Shown here one piece after another: positions 34,926-45,400 of a DNA stretch of 64,000 nucleotides. The stretch's first letter is position 1. Each line of letters opens with the position of its first letter. Origin of the DNA: FEN-1219 sp963713355 (lineage in GTDB: Bacteria; Pseudomonadota; Gammaproteobacteria; Steroidobacterales; Rariloculaceae); assembly GCA_963713355.1 (NCBI GenBank), contig CAVQLK010000006.1, positions 1,178,001 through 1,242,000 on the forward strand. Direction: 5' to 3'. The position numbers and the translations under genes are program-made. The notes beneath the pieces were generated by a model, which did no database searches, had not been told where the DNA came from, and saw only the letters and a list, made by a program, of their open reading frames with translations.

Positions 34926-35648
34926 CCTTCTTCTCCTCGGCTGCACGCTCCGATGGCTTTCAAGTCATTGAGAGTGACGAGGACCTTCGGCGGGTCGCCG
35001 AGCTCGGGGACGACCTTCGCCGCGCCCTTGAAGTCTTCGTCCTTCGTGTAGGTGCTCGTCGTGATCAGCGTCGGCATGCCGGCGCCGAGCGATGCGAGCA
35101 GGCCGTTGCGGCTGTCCTCGACGACGACGCAGCTTTTGCCGGGCAAGCCCGAGCTTCCGCTTCGCGAGCTCGTAGATCTCGGGGTCGGGCTTCTTCTTCT
35201 TGACGATGTCGCCGGCGAGCACGATCTCGAACCACTTCTTCCGCTCGGCGCCGAGCAAGTCGAGCACGCCGTCGATCGCCTTCGGGTTCGAGGTCGTGCA
35301 GACGCCGAGCCTGACGCCCGCCGCGTGCGCTTCGTCGACGATCCGGCCGATGCCAGGGCGCAGCGGCAGGCTGCCCTTGGCGATGAGGTCGGTGAAGATC
35401 GCGGTCTTGCGCTTGTGCAGCTCGGGGATCAGCGTCTCGGCCGTCTTGCCGTTCGGCCAGCCGTTCTCATTGAAGTAATGCGTCATGCGCTCTTTGCCGC
35501 CGGCAATCTTGAGCAGCTCGCCGTATTGCTCGACGCTCCATTCGGCGTCGATGCCGGCCGCTGCAAAGGCGCGATTGAACGCGACGCGATGCCCGTCGCG
35601 CTCGGTGTCTACGAGCACACCATCGCAGTCGAAGATCAAGGCCTTCAT
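34922..35648 (-). CDS. HAD-family phosphatase, CbbY/Gph-like (HAD-1), frameshifted
   Basis: HAD-superfamily hydrolase, about 241 residues once corrected. Motif I is ALIFDCDGVLVDTERDG, a CbbY/beta-phosphoglucomutase-like start, motif II is GVCTTSN and motif III is VKKKKPDPEIYELA. Motif IV (VVVEDSRNGLLASLGAG) is in a different frame. A single surplus base at about 35147-35150 lies between KRKLG and LPGKSC. The span (727 bases) is one over a multiple of three. The gene sits between the aldolase and dhaL in a tight operon and is coupled to dhaL by ATGA. Substrates of such enzymes are sugar phosphates such as xylulose 1,5-bisphosphate. The specificity here is unknown. Confidence 0.83.
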
Positions 35649-35664
35649 GGAAAGCGCTTGCGGC

Positions 35665-36534
35665 TCAGGCAACCTTTGACAGGAGCTCGCTGGCGCGATT
35701 CGCGCCCCCGAACTGCGCGATCTTTTCCTTGAAGAGCTGCTTCAGCGCCTCGAACTGCGCGCCGAGCACGTGCAGCGGCTCGTACTTCTTGTTCTTCTGG
35801 TGATAGTCGATGAAGCTGTCGATGAAGACGTGCTTCAGGTTCGTCGAGATGTTGATCTTGGCGCAGCCGAGCTTGATGCACTTCTGGATGACGTCGTCGT
35901 TCAAGCCCGTGCCGCCGTGCAATGCCATCGGTGTGTTCGTGCGGCGGTTGATCTCGCCGATCAAGTCGAACTTCACGTCGGGCTCGCCCTTGTAGTAACC
36001 GTGCGCCGTGCCGATCGCGGCCGCAAACGCCGCGAGGTCGAGCTCGCGGCAGAATTTCTCTGCTTCGTTCGGATCGGTGTAGTGGACGGCTTCGACGACC
36101 ATGTCGTCCTCGACGCCGTGGATCTCGCCGATCTCGGCTTCGACGCCGATGCCGGCCTTCGTCGCGATGTCGACAACCTTCTTCGTCTGCTCGAGGTTCA
36201 CGTCGAACGGCTTGTCGGACCAGTCGATCATGACGGAGGTCCACCCCATCTCGACGCACTTCTTGATCATGTCGATGTCTTTACCATGATCGAGGTGCAG
36301 CACGACCGGCACCGGGGAGTCGTCGGCGATCTCGCGCATCCAGCCGATCATGGCTTTGTGGCCGTAGTACTTGATGGTCTTGGCCGAGCTTTGAATGATG
36401 ACGGGCGCCTTGAGCTCCTCGGCCGCTTTGACCATGGCCTTCATCGAGGCGTAATCGACGGGGTTGAACGCCGCGACCGCATAGCCTTTGGCTTTTGCTT
36501 CTCGAAGCACGGGTTTCAAGTTGACCAACGGCAT
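35665..36534 (-). CDS. Class II (zinc) ketose-bisphosphate aldolase, Fba/GatY family
   Basis: Metal-dependent aldolase, 289 residues, splitting a ketose (bis)phosphate into dihydroxyacetone phosphate and an aldehyde. Family signatures include AAFNPVDYASMKAMV, the zinc/catalytic motif VVLHLDHGKDIDMIKKC, GVEAEIGEIHGVEDD, AIGTAHGYYKGEPDVKFDLI with a zinc-ligand His, and ALHGGTGLNDDVIQKCI with the second zinc-ligand His. It is the first gene of a five-gene minus-strand operon with HAD-1, dhaL, dhaK and HAD-2. That context suggests a dedicated sugar-degradation route in which a ketose is phosphorylated by the Dha-type kinase and then cleaved. Fructose 1,6-bisphosphate and tagatose 1,6-bisphosphate are both possible substrates. 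Confidence 0.9.
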   Translation of the reverse strand: MPLVNLKPVLREAKAKGYAVAAFNPVDYASMKAMVKAAEELKAPVIIQSSAKTIKYYGHKAMIGWMREIADDSPVPVVLHLDHGKDIDMIKKCVEMGWTSVMIDWSDKPFDVNLEQTKKVVDIATKAGIGVEAEIGEIHGVEDDMVVEAVHYTDPNEAEKFCRELDLAAFAAAIGTAHGYYKGEPDVKFDLIGEINRRTNTPMALHGGTGLNDDVIQKCIKLGCAKINISTNLKHVFIDSFIDYHQKNKKYEPLHVLGAQFEALKQLFKEKIAQFGGANRASELLSKVA

Positions 36535-36649
36535 GGTGTTTCTCCTCGGAATCGGCCTGAAGTTTGCTCGTTAATATACGTCAGGCCTCACAAACTTGTC
36601 GCCCATGAGACGGTGTGGCGCGGGCTAGACCGCGGTCCGCTGCAGGCCG

Positions 36650-37963
36650 CTACCGGCCGCGATTTTGCGCGCGTCCGGCGGTGCTTCCGCCGTGCCGGTG
36701 GTGATGACGCCCGCCTTGGCGCCGGCCACCGCCGTCGCGCCGCGCCTGTTGGCCCCGGTGTCCCTGTGCGTGACCGCCGTTCGGCTGCTGCTGCGCGCGG
36801 GGTCGCGATTGATTCTCGGCGGGGCGAGGGGCGGGCGCCACGAAGCCGTCGGGCTGGCGGATCGCGACGGGATACCCGAGCAGCCGCTCGATTTGCTTCA
36901 GCAGCGGCCGCTCGTCGCGCGCGACCAACGACACGGCGAGCCCTTCGTTACCGGCGCGGCCCGTACGGCCGATCCGGTGTACATAATGCTCGGCGACTTC
37001 GGGTAGCTCGTAGTTCACGACGTGCGGCAATTGATCGATGTCGAGCCCGCGCGCCGCGATATCGGTGGCGACGAGGATTCGCACCGCGCCGCGCTTGAAG
37101 TCCGCGAGCGCGCGCGTGCGCGCGCCTTGGCTCTTGTTGCCGTGGATCGCCGCGGCGCTGAAGCCGTCGCGCTCGAGCTGCTCGGCCAAACGGTTGGCAC
37201 CGTGCTTCGTTCGTGTGAACACGAGCACTTGCTGCCAGTTGCCGGAGCCGATGAGCCACGACAGCACATCGCGCTTTTGACCTTTGTCGACGAAGTACGC
37301 AGCTTGCTCGATCTTCTCGGCCGCCGCGTTGCGCCCGCCGACCTCGACACTGACAGGTGAGTGCAGCAGCTTCGACGCGAGCGCGCGAATGTCGTCGGGA
37401 AACGTGGCCGAGAACAGCAAGCTCTGCCGCTCGCGCGGCAGCATCGCGATGACGCGGCGAATGTCGGGCAAGAAACCCATGTCGAGCATGCGATCGGCCT
37501 CGTCGAGCACGAAGATTTCGACGTGCCGAAGATCGACGGTGCGCTGCTGCGCATGATCGAGCAGCCGGCCCGGCGTCGCGACGACGATGTCGACGCCGCG
37601 CCGCAGTTGGTCGATCTGCGGGTTGATGCTGACGCCGCCGTAGATCACGGTGGACTTCAGCGGCAGGTGCTTGCCGTAAGTCTTGACGCTTTCGCCGACC
37701 TGCGCCGCGAGCTCGCGCGTCGGCGTCAGGATCAAAGCCCGTACGCGGCCTCGCGTGGGCGGCGTGTTTTGCGTCAAGCGCTGCAGCAGCGGCAATGTGA
37801 ATCCGGCCGTTTTGCCGGTGCCCGTCTGTGCGCCGGCCATGACGTCGCGTCCTTCGAGCACGACGGGAATGACTCGGGCTTGGATCGGAGTGGGCTGCGT
37901 GTAGCCCTGTTCGGAAACGGCACGCAGCAGCGCGGGCTCGAGGCCCAGTGAATCGAATGACAT
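36650..37963 (-). CDS. rhlE: DEAD-box ATP-dependent RNA helicase RhlE
   Basis: RNA helicase, 437 residues, involved in ribosome assembly and RNA turnover. All motifs are present: Q motif GYTQPTPIQARVIPVV, Walker A AQTGTGKT, Ib PTRELAAQ, DEAD in FVLDEADRMLDMGFLP, SAT in LLFSATFPDD and VI in HRIGRTGRAG. The RhlE subgroup is indicated by FDSLGLEPALLRAVSEQGY at the N-terminus and a basic, low-complexity C-terminal tail rich in Gly, Arg, His and Gln. The 193-base upstream gap holds a perfect hairpin (38045-38066). The next gene downstream on the strand is the aldolase, separated by about 115 bases. Confidence 0.94.
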   Translation of the reverse strand: MSFDSLGLEPALLRAVSEQGYTQPTPIQARVIPVVLEGRDVMAGAQTGTGKTAGFTLPLLQRLTQNTPPTRGRVRALILTPTRELAAQVGESVKTYGKHLPLKSTVIYGGVSINPQIDQLRRGVDIVVATPGRLLDHAQQRTVDLRHVEIFVLDEADRMLDMGFLPDIRRVIAMLPRERQSLLFSATFPDDIRALASKLLHSPVSVEVGGRNAAAEKIEQAAYFVDKGQKRDVLSWLIGSGNWQQVLVFTRTKHGANRLAEQLERDGFSAAAIHGNKSQGARTRALADFKRGAVRILVATDIAARGLDIDQLPHVVNYELPEVAEHYVHRIGRTGRAGNEGLAVSLVARDERPLLKQIERLLGYPVAIRQPDGFVAPAPRPAENQSRPRAQQQPNGGHAQGHRGQQARRDGGGRRQGGRHHHRHGGSTAGRAQNRGR

Positions 37964-38044
37964 GTAAGAAGCTCCACGATCGCCCTGTCCATGGCGCGCA
38001 GAGCGGCCGAGGAACGGTCTAGGGGGATCGGATTTTAGCGGCAG

Positions 38045-38066
38045 GCACGGCCGGAATTGGCCGTGC
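38045..38066. other. Perfect inverted repeat upstream of rhlE
   Basis: GCACGGCC and GGCCGTGC form a perfect 8-bp stem around a 6-base loop (GGAATT on the plus strand). It lies 82 bases upstream of the rhlE start and downstream of the NTF2-like gene on the same strand. No T tract follows on either strand, so a standard terminator is not supported. It could be an rhlE leader hairpin or an operator. Confidence 0.5.
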
Positions 38067-38156
38067 GCGTCGAGCGCAGACCGAAGGTGCGCTCAGATGG
38101 GGCGGCACCATAGCACAGCGATGCGCAGCATGCCGAGGAATCACGTCGCCGGGGCG

Positions 38157-38543
38157 TCAGGCGCTCGTCCGGACGTGCCACCACTCGCGCAGCTCGCTGC
38201 AAAGAACACCGTCGAACGTCAGCACGAAGATACCGTCGAGCTCGACGCGCATTCCGCTCGAAGCGGACTTCAAGGTAGCCGACCAGCGTGCGACGGCCGT
38301 TCGGCCGTTGACGGCCACGACCTGCGACTTGAAATCGACGTCGCGCTGATCCGCCGTCACCGTCGCCCAGTAATCCCGAATGCCGGCGCGGCCGGCTTTC
38401 GGCGCGTCGAACGGCATCTCGTGATAGGCCGCGTTCTCGGTGAACAGCGCGGCCGCGCGAGCGGAATCGCGTTGCTCCCATGCTTCCTCGTAACGGGCAA
38501 GCCAGGCCTCGACGGCGGCGGGCGTCAACGGTTGAGTGGACAA
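38157..38543 (-). CDS. Small NTF2/SnoaL-like protein
   Basis: 128-residue cytoplasmic protein of the nuclear-transport-factor-2-like superfamily (SnoaL_2 type). TTG 38543 is chosen because GGAGG precedes it at 7 bases and the protein then starts STQPLTPAAVEAWLARYEEA, as is usual for the family. The longer open frame to 38726 is low-complexity and overlaps the divergent regulator. Typical features are AWEQRDSARAAALFTENAAY, GRAGIRDYWATVT and a C-terminal DGVLCSELREWWHV. It is divergent from an XRE-type regulator gene, which may control it. Role unknown. Confidence 0.78.
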   Translation of the reverse strand: MSTQPLTPAAVEAWLARYEEAWEQRDSARAAALFTENAAYHEMPFDAPKAGRAGIRDYWATVTADQRDVDFKSQVVAVNGRTAVARWSATLKSASSGMRVELDGIFVLTFDGVLCSELREWWHVRTSA

Positions 38544-38712
38544 AGGACTGCCTCCAAACCAACGGATAGTGTCGCTCAAACCGCGTCGCGAGCACACCCA
38601 GCCAGCCCGGCGAGCCCCGTTCGTCGTGGTTGTGGTGTAATGCCTGCTATAACATTCGAGGCGCGGCGTGATCGTCGGAGCCGCGAGCTCCCGGCCGCGA
38701 GGGACGTTAGGT

Positions 38713-39585
38713 TTGAACAGGATCAACGCGCCGACGACGCAGCGCCGTCAGCTCATCGACTTCTTGAAGGGCTGCCGCGCCCGTTTGACTCCGACTCAGG
38801 TTGGCTTGCCGGACACCAATCGCCGCCGCACTCCGGGATTGCGCCGCGAGGACGTCGCCGCGCTCGCGGGTGTCAGTGTGACCTGGTACACCTGGCTCGA
38901 GCAGGGGCGCGACATTCAGGTTTCCGCCGACGTTCTCGAGCGCATTTCGACCACGCTGCGGATGTCGCCCGACGAGCGCGAATACCTTTTCGCGCTCGTC
39001 CAGCACCGGCCGGCGCCGCCCACCGCGGCGCGCACGGAGACCGTGAGCCCGTCGATCAAGCGCATGCTCGACGCTCTGGCCGTCCCCGCGATCGTGCTCA
39101 CGGCCCGGTGGGACGTCATCGCATGGAACCAGATCGCCCTGAAGGTCATTCGCGACTACAGCGCGCTGCCGCCCGAGCGTCGGAATCTCCTGCGCATTCT
39201 GCTCGTGGAAGACGACGCGTATCGCCGCGACCCCGACCTCTACGAGTCGACGGCGCGCCGCCTGCTCGCGAAGTTCCGCGTCGACCATAGCCAGGCGCCC
39301 GGCGATCCCGCTTTCGAGGAGCTCATTGCGGACCTTTCCGCCTCGTGCCCGATCTTCGATCGTTTATGGGCGCTCGCCGAGGTCGTCGGGACGCACGAGG
39401 CGATCGTGACGCATCCGCGCGGGCCCGGCTTCAAGTTCGAGCATTCCTCGTACGTGCCGGAAGGCAGCCCGAAGCAGCGGCTCATCATCTTCACGCCGTG
39501 CAACGAAGCGAGCGCCGCGAAGGTTCGTGAGGCGATCGCCGAGACGAAGCAGGTCGGCCGCCGGCCGTCGGCGCACGTCAATTAG
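38713..39585 (+). CDS. XRE-type transcriptional regulator with MmyB-like sensor domain
   Basis: DNA-binding regulator, about 290 residues. An N-terminal helix-turn-helix (residues about 8-75) contains TPGLRREDVAALAGVSVTWYTWLEQGRD, quoted here in shorter parts: REDVAALAGVS and TWYTWLEQGR. The remainder is an MmyB-like PAS-related ligand-binding domain with AIVLTARWDVIAWNQIAL and RNLLRILLVEDDA. Such proteins often regulate a divergent neighbour, here the small NTF2-like gene. The TTG start at 38713 matches the usual family N-terminus (TTQRRQLIDFLKGCRARLTP). GTG 38668 is an alternative. The 169-base divergent gap probably holds both promoters. Confidence 0.87.
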   Translation: MNRINAPTTQRRQLIDFLKGCRARLTPTQVGLPDTNRRRTPGLRREDVAALAGVSVTWYTWLEQGRDIQVSADVLERISTTLRMSPDEREYLFALVQHRPAPPTAARTETVSPSIKRMLDALAVPAIVLTARWDVIAWNQIALKVIRDYSALPPERRNLLRILLVEDDAYRRDPDLYESTARRLLAKFRVDHSQAPGDPAFEELIADLSASCPIFDRLWALAEVVGTHEAIVTHPRGPGFKFEHSSYVPEGSPKQRLIIFTPCNEASAAKVREAIAETKQVGRRPSAHVN

Positions 39586-39609
39586 CGCAGCGCGCGACCG
39601 GCCCGCGGG

Positions 39610-41794
39610 CTAGGCGTGCTTCGCTTTGAATTCTCGGCGTCGTCGCGCCAGCGCGTGCTCGGTGTAGCCGTTCGGCTCTTTCAATCCGTTGAACACGAGG
39701 TCGAGCGCGGCTTGGAACGCGACGCTGTCCTCGAACTTCGGCGCCATGTTGCGGTAATGGCGGTCGCCCGAGTTTTGCCGGTCGACGACTTCGGCCATGC
39801 GCTCGAGCGTGGCGCGCACTTGCTCGCGATCCACGATGCCGTGCTTGAGCCAGTTCGCGATGTGCTGCGACGAGATACGTAATGTCGCGCGGTCTTCCAT
39901 GAGCCCGACGTCGTTGATGTCGGGGACTTTCGAGCAGCCGACGCCTTGCTCGACCCAGCGCACGACGTAGCCCAGGATTCCCTGCGCATTGTTGTCGAGC
40001 TCGCGCTGAATTTCCGCGGCCGTGAGCTCTCGGTTGAGAAGTGGCGGAGTCAGGATGCCCTCGAGCAGCTCGGGCGTCGCGCCGCCCTGACGCGCGATCT
40101 CGCGCTGCCGCGCCGAGACGTCGACCTGGTGATAGTGGATCGCGTGCAACGTCGCGGCCGTCGGCGAGGGCACCCAAGCCGTCGTCGCGCCGGCGTTCGG
40201 ATGACCGTGCTTCGTGTCGAGCATCGCGCGCATCTCGTCGGGCATCGCCCACATGCCTTTGCCGATCTGCGCGTGGCCGGGTAATCCCACCTCGAGGCCG
40301 ACGCGAACGTTCCAATCCTCGTACGCGGCGATCCAGCGCGCGCCTTTGATCTCAGGCTTGGGAATCACGGGGCCCGCTTCCATGTGAGTGTGCAGCTCGT
40401 CGCCTGTGCGATCGAGGAAACCGGTGTTGATGAAGATGATCCGGTCTTTTGCGGCGCGGATGCACTCCTTGAGATTCACCGTGGTGCGCCGCTCCTCGTC
40501 CATGATGCCGATCTTCAGCGTGTTGGCCGGAAGGCCGAACGCGCGCTCGACGGTTGCGAAGAGCTCGACGGAGAGCGCCACCTCCTCGGGCCCGTGCTGC
40601 TTCGGCTTTACGATATACATGCTGCCCGTGCGGCTGTTGCGCACCGGGCCCTCACTCTTGATGTCGTGCAGCGCCGCGAGCGTCGTCAGCACGCAGTCGA
40701 GAAACGTCTCGGCGATGGGCTTTCCGGCGCTGTCCGTGACGGCGTCGGTCAGCACGTGCGAGCCGACGTGACGCACGAGCAGCAGGCTGCGTCCCGGCAA
40801 CGTGAGCGCAGTGCCGTTCGGTGCCGTGTATTCACGGTCGAGGCTCAAGCGGCGCTCGATGCTGCCGGTGCCCTTGGCGACCGAGGCCGTCAGCGTGCCG
40901 CGCATGATTCCGCACCAGTTGCGGTAGACGACCGTCTTGTCGGCGGCGTCGACGGCGGCGACCGAGTCCTCGCAGTCCATGATCGTCGTCAGCGCGCTCT
41001 CGAGCACGACGTCCTTGATGCCGGCCGGATGCTGCTTGCCGATCGGATGCGACTTGTCGATCGCAACGCTCGATGTGCAAGCCGTGATGGCGGAGCAGCA
41101 CGCTCGTGAGCACGTTGCTCGCGCGGCGGAAGCCGACGAGCTGCCCCGCGTCGGCCAAGCCTGCGGTGGTGCGGCCGTCACGCACGCGGCAGGCGAGCCG
41201 CGCGCCCGTCACCTCGACGTCCACGACATCGGCCCATTTTCCCGCGGCGAGCGGCACTGACTGATCGAGGAATTCATTGGCCTTCGCGATCACGCGCTCG
41301 CCGCGAACGGGGTTATAGCCGCGGCCCTTCTCGGCGCCGTTGTCCTCGGGAATGACGTTCGTGCCGTAGAGCGCGTCGTAGAGGCTTCCCCAACGCGCGT
41401 TCGCGGCGTTCAGCGCGTAGCGCGCGTTGTCGACGGGCACGACGAGCTGCGGGCCCGCGAGCGTGGCGATCTCGGGATCGACGTTCGCGGTCGTCACCTC
41501 GAAGGCCGGGCCGACGGGCACGAGATAGCCGATCTCGCGCAGGAACGCTGCCATTGCGTTCGGCTCGAGCGCGGCGCCGCGGCGGGCGGCGAGCCACGTG
41601 TCGATCTTCGCTTGCAGCGCGTCGCGTTTTTCGAGCAGCGCGCGGTTGCGCGGCCCCATTGTCCGGACGAGCGAGTCGAGCAGCGTCCACACGGTATCGG
41701 GTGCGATGCCCGTGCCCGGCGCGATCTCGTCGCGGACCAGTGCGTGCAGAGAGCTCGCGATCTTGATGCCACCGTGGGCGACGTACTCGGTCAT
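39610..41794 (-). CDS. glcB: Malate synthase G, frameshifted
   Basis: Condenses glyoxylate with acetyl-CoA to malate, completing glycolate use with GlcDEF. The corrected protein has about 727 residues, close to the 723 of E. coli GlcB. N-terminal markers are PDTVWTLLDSLVRTMGPRNR and WGSLYDALYGTNVIPE. The middle is KDVVLESALTTIMDCEDSVA, with SMYIVKPKQHGPEEV and GIMDEERRTTVNLKECI of the active-site barrel. The C-terminus has VRWVEQGVGCSKVPDI. The frame changes between HHGLHIE and VAIDKSHPIGK because of one surplus base at about 41068. The span is one over a multiple of three. It is not linked to glcDEF in this window. ATG 41794 gives the standard MTEYV start. Confidence 0.9.
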
Positions 41795-41873
41795 CGATGC
41801 TCCGTTTCGAAATGTCATTGATGCGCCGGCGCGCTTCGTCGCCGTCGCAAACCAGAATACCTGATGATAGAAG

Positions 41874-42299
41874 CTAGAATCCCGCGCGCTGGCGCAGCGC
41901 CTCGGCTTGCGTTGCCGCACGCGCTTGGTCGCGCGTCGCTTGGCGCATTCGCATCTCGTCGATGTCGCGGCGCGTTTGATCGCGCTCGGCTGCGCGCGCG
42001 GCGTCCGTGGTCTCGGCGCTTTGGCACCGCTCGGTGGCGATGCGGCTGCCCGTTGGCACATACCGCCGGCAAACGGGGGGCTTTGCAGTCGGGTCGAGCG
42101 TGACCTCTTTGATTGGCTGCGGCTTATCAGCCTCCGAAGGCGGGGTGGCCGTTACAACGGCGACTGGTTGCGGAACCCCCGCGGCCGCGGAAGGAGCGGC
42201 AGCCGCCGGAGGCGGATCGGCAGTCGCGGACGCCTCTGCTACGAGCGCCAGCCAGGCGGAGGCGGCCAAGATCGCGAGCGAGCGGGCCATGGAGGCCAT
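41874..42299 (-). CDS. Small exported hypothetical protein
   Basis: About 141 residues. ATG 42299 is chosen for a GAGG at 8-base spacing, with ATG 42290 as an alternative. A signal peptide is evident (ARSLAILAASAWLALVAEASA), followed by an Ala/Pro-rich stretch. A compact middle segment has two cysteines (KPPVCRRYVPTGSRIATERC) that could pair. A charged helical tail follows, rich in Arg, Ala, Gln and Glu (TRRDIDEMRMRQATRDQARA), possibly a coiled coil. Similar short exported proteins with a C-x(n)-G-S-x-x-x-x-x-x-C pattern are common in proteobacteria, with no known function. It is divergent from the TonB-receptor gene over a 179-base gap. Confidence 0.7.
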   Translation of the reverse strand: MASMARSLAILAASAWLALVAEASATADPPPAAAAPSAAAGVPQPVAVVTATPPSEADKPQPIKEVTLDPTAKPPVCRRYVPTGSRIATERCQSAETTDAARAAERDQTRRDIDEMRMRQATRDQARAATQAEALRQRAGF

Positions 42300-42478
42300 G
42301 CTAGACCTCGCGGGAGGCCCACGCCATCGTCGGGTAAGTGGCGAGTCACTCATCTTGCGATTTTGTCTTGATTCCGAGACGGTAGGCTGAAACACTAGCA
42401 CCCGGACTCATCGCCGGTGTTGCCATTCTGCAACACGACCGCGAGGCTCGCTAAACCAAACCCCGGGGGGTTCTTGTG

Positions 42479-45400
42479 ATGAAGCAACAACTTTTGATGG
42501 CGCGTGTCGGCCGTCTTGCGTCGGCCATCGCGCTCGTTCTATCGGGAGCGACGGTCGCGACGAGCGCCAACGCTCAGCAACCTGCAGCAGCGGACGAGGC
42601 CGCGGACCGCTCGCTCGAGGAGATCACGGTCACGGGCTCGCGCATCAGGCGCGACGACTTCAGCTCCGCCCAGCCCACGACGGTCATGGACAACGAGTAC
42701 CTGCAGAACCTCGGTGTCATCAATCTGGGCCAAGCGATGGTCGGCGTTCCGCAAAACGTCAACCGCAATTCGCCCGATGCGAACGCCGGCAGCAGCTTCT
42801 TCAACGGCTCCACGCTCGCGAACCTGCGCGGCCTGAATCCGTTCTTCGGCACGCGCACGTTGACGCTCGTCGACTCGCGGCGCCATGTGCCGACGAACCA
42901 AGGCGACGGCGTCGACCTGAACTTCGTGCCGACGATTCTCATCGATCGAGTGGAAACCGTGACGGGCGGCGCGTCGGCGTCGTACGGCTCGGGCGCCATC
43001 GGCGGTGTGCAGAACATCCTGCTCGATCGCGACTACGAGGGCATCAAGGCCGAGATCGACTACGGCACGAGCGGCGAAGGCGACGGCGAGAGCACGCACT
43101 TCGGCGTCGCATTCGGCACGGGCATCGGTGAGTCGGGCCAGTTCGTCGTCGGCGTCGAAGGCGAGGATTCCGAAGGCATCTTCAAGTGCGCCTCGGCGCG
43201 CGACTGGTGCGGCACGCAGACGGGCACGATCACGAATCACACGTTCGGCTCGCCGCCGGGTTTCCCCTGGGACGGCCAGCCGCAGAACATCGTCACGGGC
43301 AACATCCGCGAAGCCTGGAACAGCCGTAACGGCATTTTCTGGATGCCGAATGGCACCGCAGGTAATCCCCGGGTTCCCCAGTCGGGCACACCGGTAATCG
43401 GCACGCAGCTGAACCCCGCGGGCACGGGGCTCATCAACTACAATCCGGGTACGCGCGGCGACGGCTTTTTCGCCGCACAGGCCATAGGCAGCGAAGGCGA
43501 AGGCATTTACGACGACACCGTGCTTCGTTCGCCCGTCGAGCGCACGATCGGCTACGCGAGCTTCACGAGCGACATCAACGAGCGGCTCGGGTACTTCGTC
43601 GAAGCGTCCGTCGGCACGACGGAGACGAGCACCGAAGGCGGATTCACGGCCGCCAACTACACCTGTATTCGCCCGGACAATGCCTACGTGCAGCTGAACC
43701 CCGCGCTGGCGGCGTTCGTCAACGCGAACAATGGCGGCGGCTTCGGCGCGTTCCCCTGCTTCGGCCTGGCGCCCGGCACCCCGGGTTTCCCGGCCGGCCT
43801 ACCGGGCGGCGTGCCGCTGATGAAGAACTGGGAGAACCAGATCAACAGCACCAACGACGCGAAGACGGATCTGACGCGCGTCGCGGTCGGCTTCGACGGC
43901 GAGTTCGGCGAGTCCACGTGGACGTGGGACGCGTACTATCAATGGGGCAAAGCCGAGCGCGAGCAGAGCTTGCAGGACCTCGTGCACGAGAACCGCTACA
44001 ACTATGCGATCGACACCGTCCTCGTCGGTGGCGTGCCGACGTGCCGCTCGGTCGCGGACCCGAATGTTCTGACGCCCGTGGCGTCATCCAACATCACGAA
44101 CACGCTGGGCCGGCTCGTGGCGAACCCCGAGCTGCGCATCGGTTGCCAGCCGCTGAATCCGTTCGGCACGGGGGCCATCCCGGCCGCTGCAAAGGCGTAC
44201 GCATTCGGCTTCATCCGCGAGAACACGGACGTCGAGCAGAACATGGTGGAGTTCGTCGCTTCGGGCGACATCGCCGAAGGGTTCGGCGCGGGCTCTCTGA
44301 AGGCCGCCGCGGGTGTCTCGTTCCGCTCCGAGGAGCTCTCGAACCTGGCCGCCGAGGAGCTCGGCGACGCGGTACGGCGTGACTTCGCGATCCAGTTCGG
44401 CGAGTCGTTCGCCGGCGACGTCGACGTGCTCGAGGTCTTCACCGAGTTCGACTTGCCGCTGCACGAGCGGTTTGCGTTGAACGCCGCGGCGCGGCACTCG
44501 GAGTACACCAACACGGCAGGGTTCGGCACTCCCGACCCGGGCGCCGAGTACAAGTACAACATCGACACCTGGAAGCTCGGTGCCCAGATCGACGTCTTAC
44601 CGGCGTTGAGCATCCGCATGAGTCAGTCGCGCGACATCCGCGCGCCGAACCAGCGCGAGCTCTACTACGGCCAGGTGTTCACGCCGGGCAGCTTCTTCGG
44701 CTTCATCGCGCCGCCGTTCTCGACGAATCCGTGGACGAACACGACGGCGCAGGATCCCGTCTCGTCGACTCTCTACGGCGGCGCACGCAACGGCGTGTTG
44801 CCCGAAGAGGCCGACACGACGACGATCGGCTTCGTGATTCAGCCGCAGGAGTCGAACCTCCGGTTCGCGATCGATTACTTCGACATCACGCTCGAGAACT
44901 CGATCACGCCGGCGAACTTGTCGATCACGATCCAAGGCTGCTACGCGGGCATTGTGTCGTACTGCGACAAAATCACGGACGGCATCACGACGCCGTGGCA
45001 GAACCCGGCTTTGGACCATAACGGCAACCCGACGCCCGGGGCCGGTCCGAAGAACACGATTCCCTGCCCCGCGACGTGCTTCGTCGACATCGAGAACTAC
45101 TACTCGGAGACGTTCAACGCCGGCACGTACGACATCAAGGGCTTCGACTTCACGCTCGATTGGCTGAAGGAGCTCGACAACGGCTCGTTGATGGTACGGT
45201 TCCTCGGCACGCGCACGCTCGAGCAGGAGGTCAGCATCGTGCGGTCGCCGTTCGCCGATCTGCCGCCCACGGACATCGTGGGCGCGGTCGGCAATGCGGT
45301 CGGCTTCCTGAGCGACTACGCGTCGGCTTCGGACTTCACGGGCAGCCTGACGGCGACGTGGATGCGCGGCAACTTCTCGCTGACGGGCAACATGCGCTAC

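Noticed and set aside
38045..38066. Hairpin upstream of rhlE as an intrinsic terminator
   Set aside because: The stem is perfect but no T tract follows on either strand, so it is recorded only as an inverted repeat.
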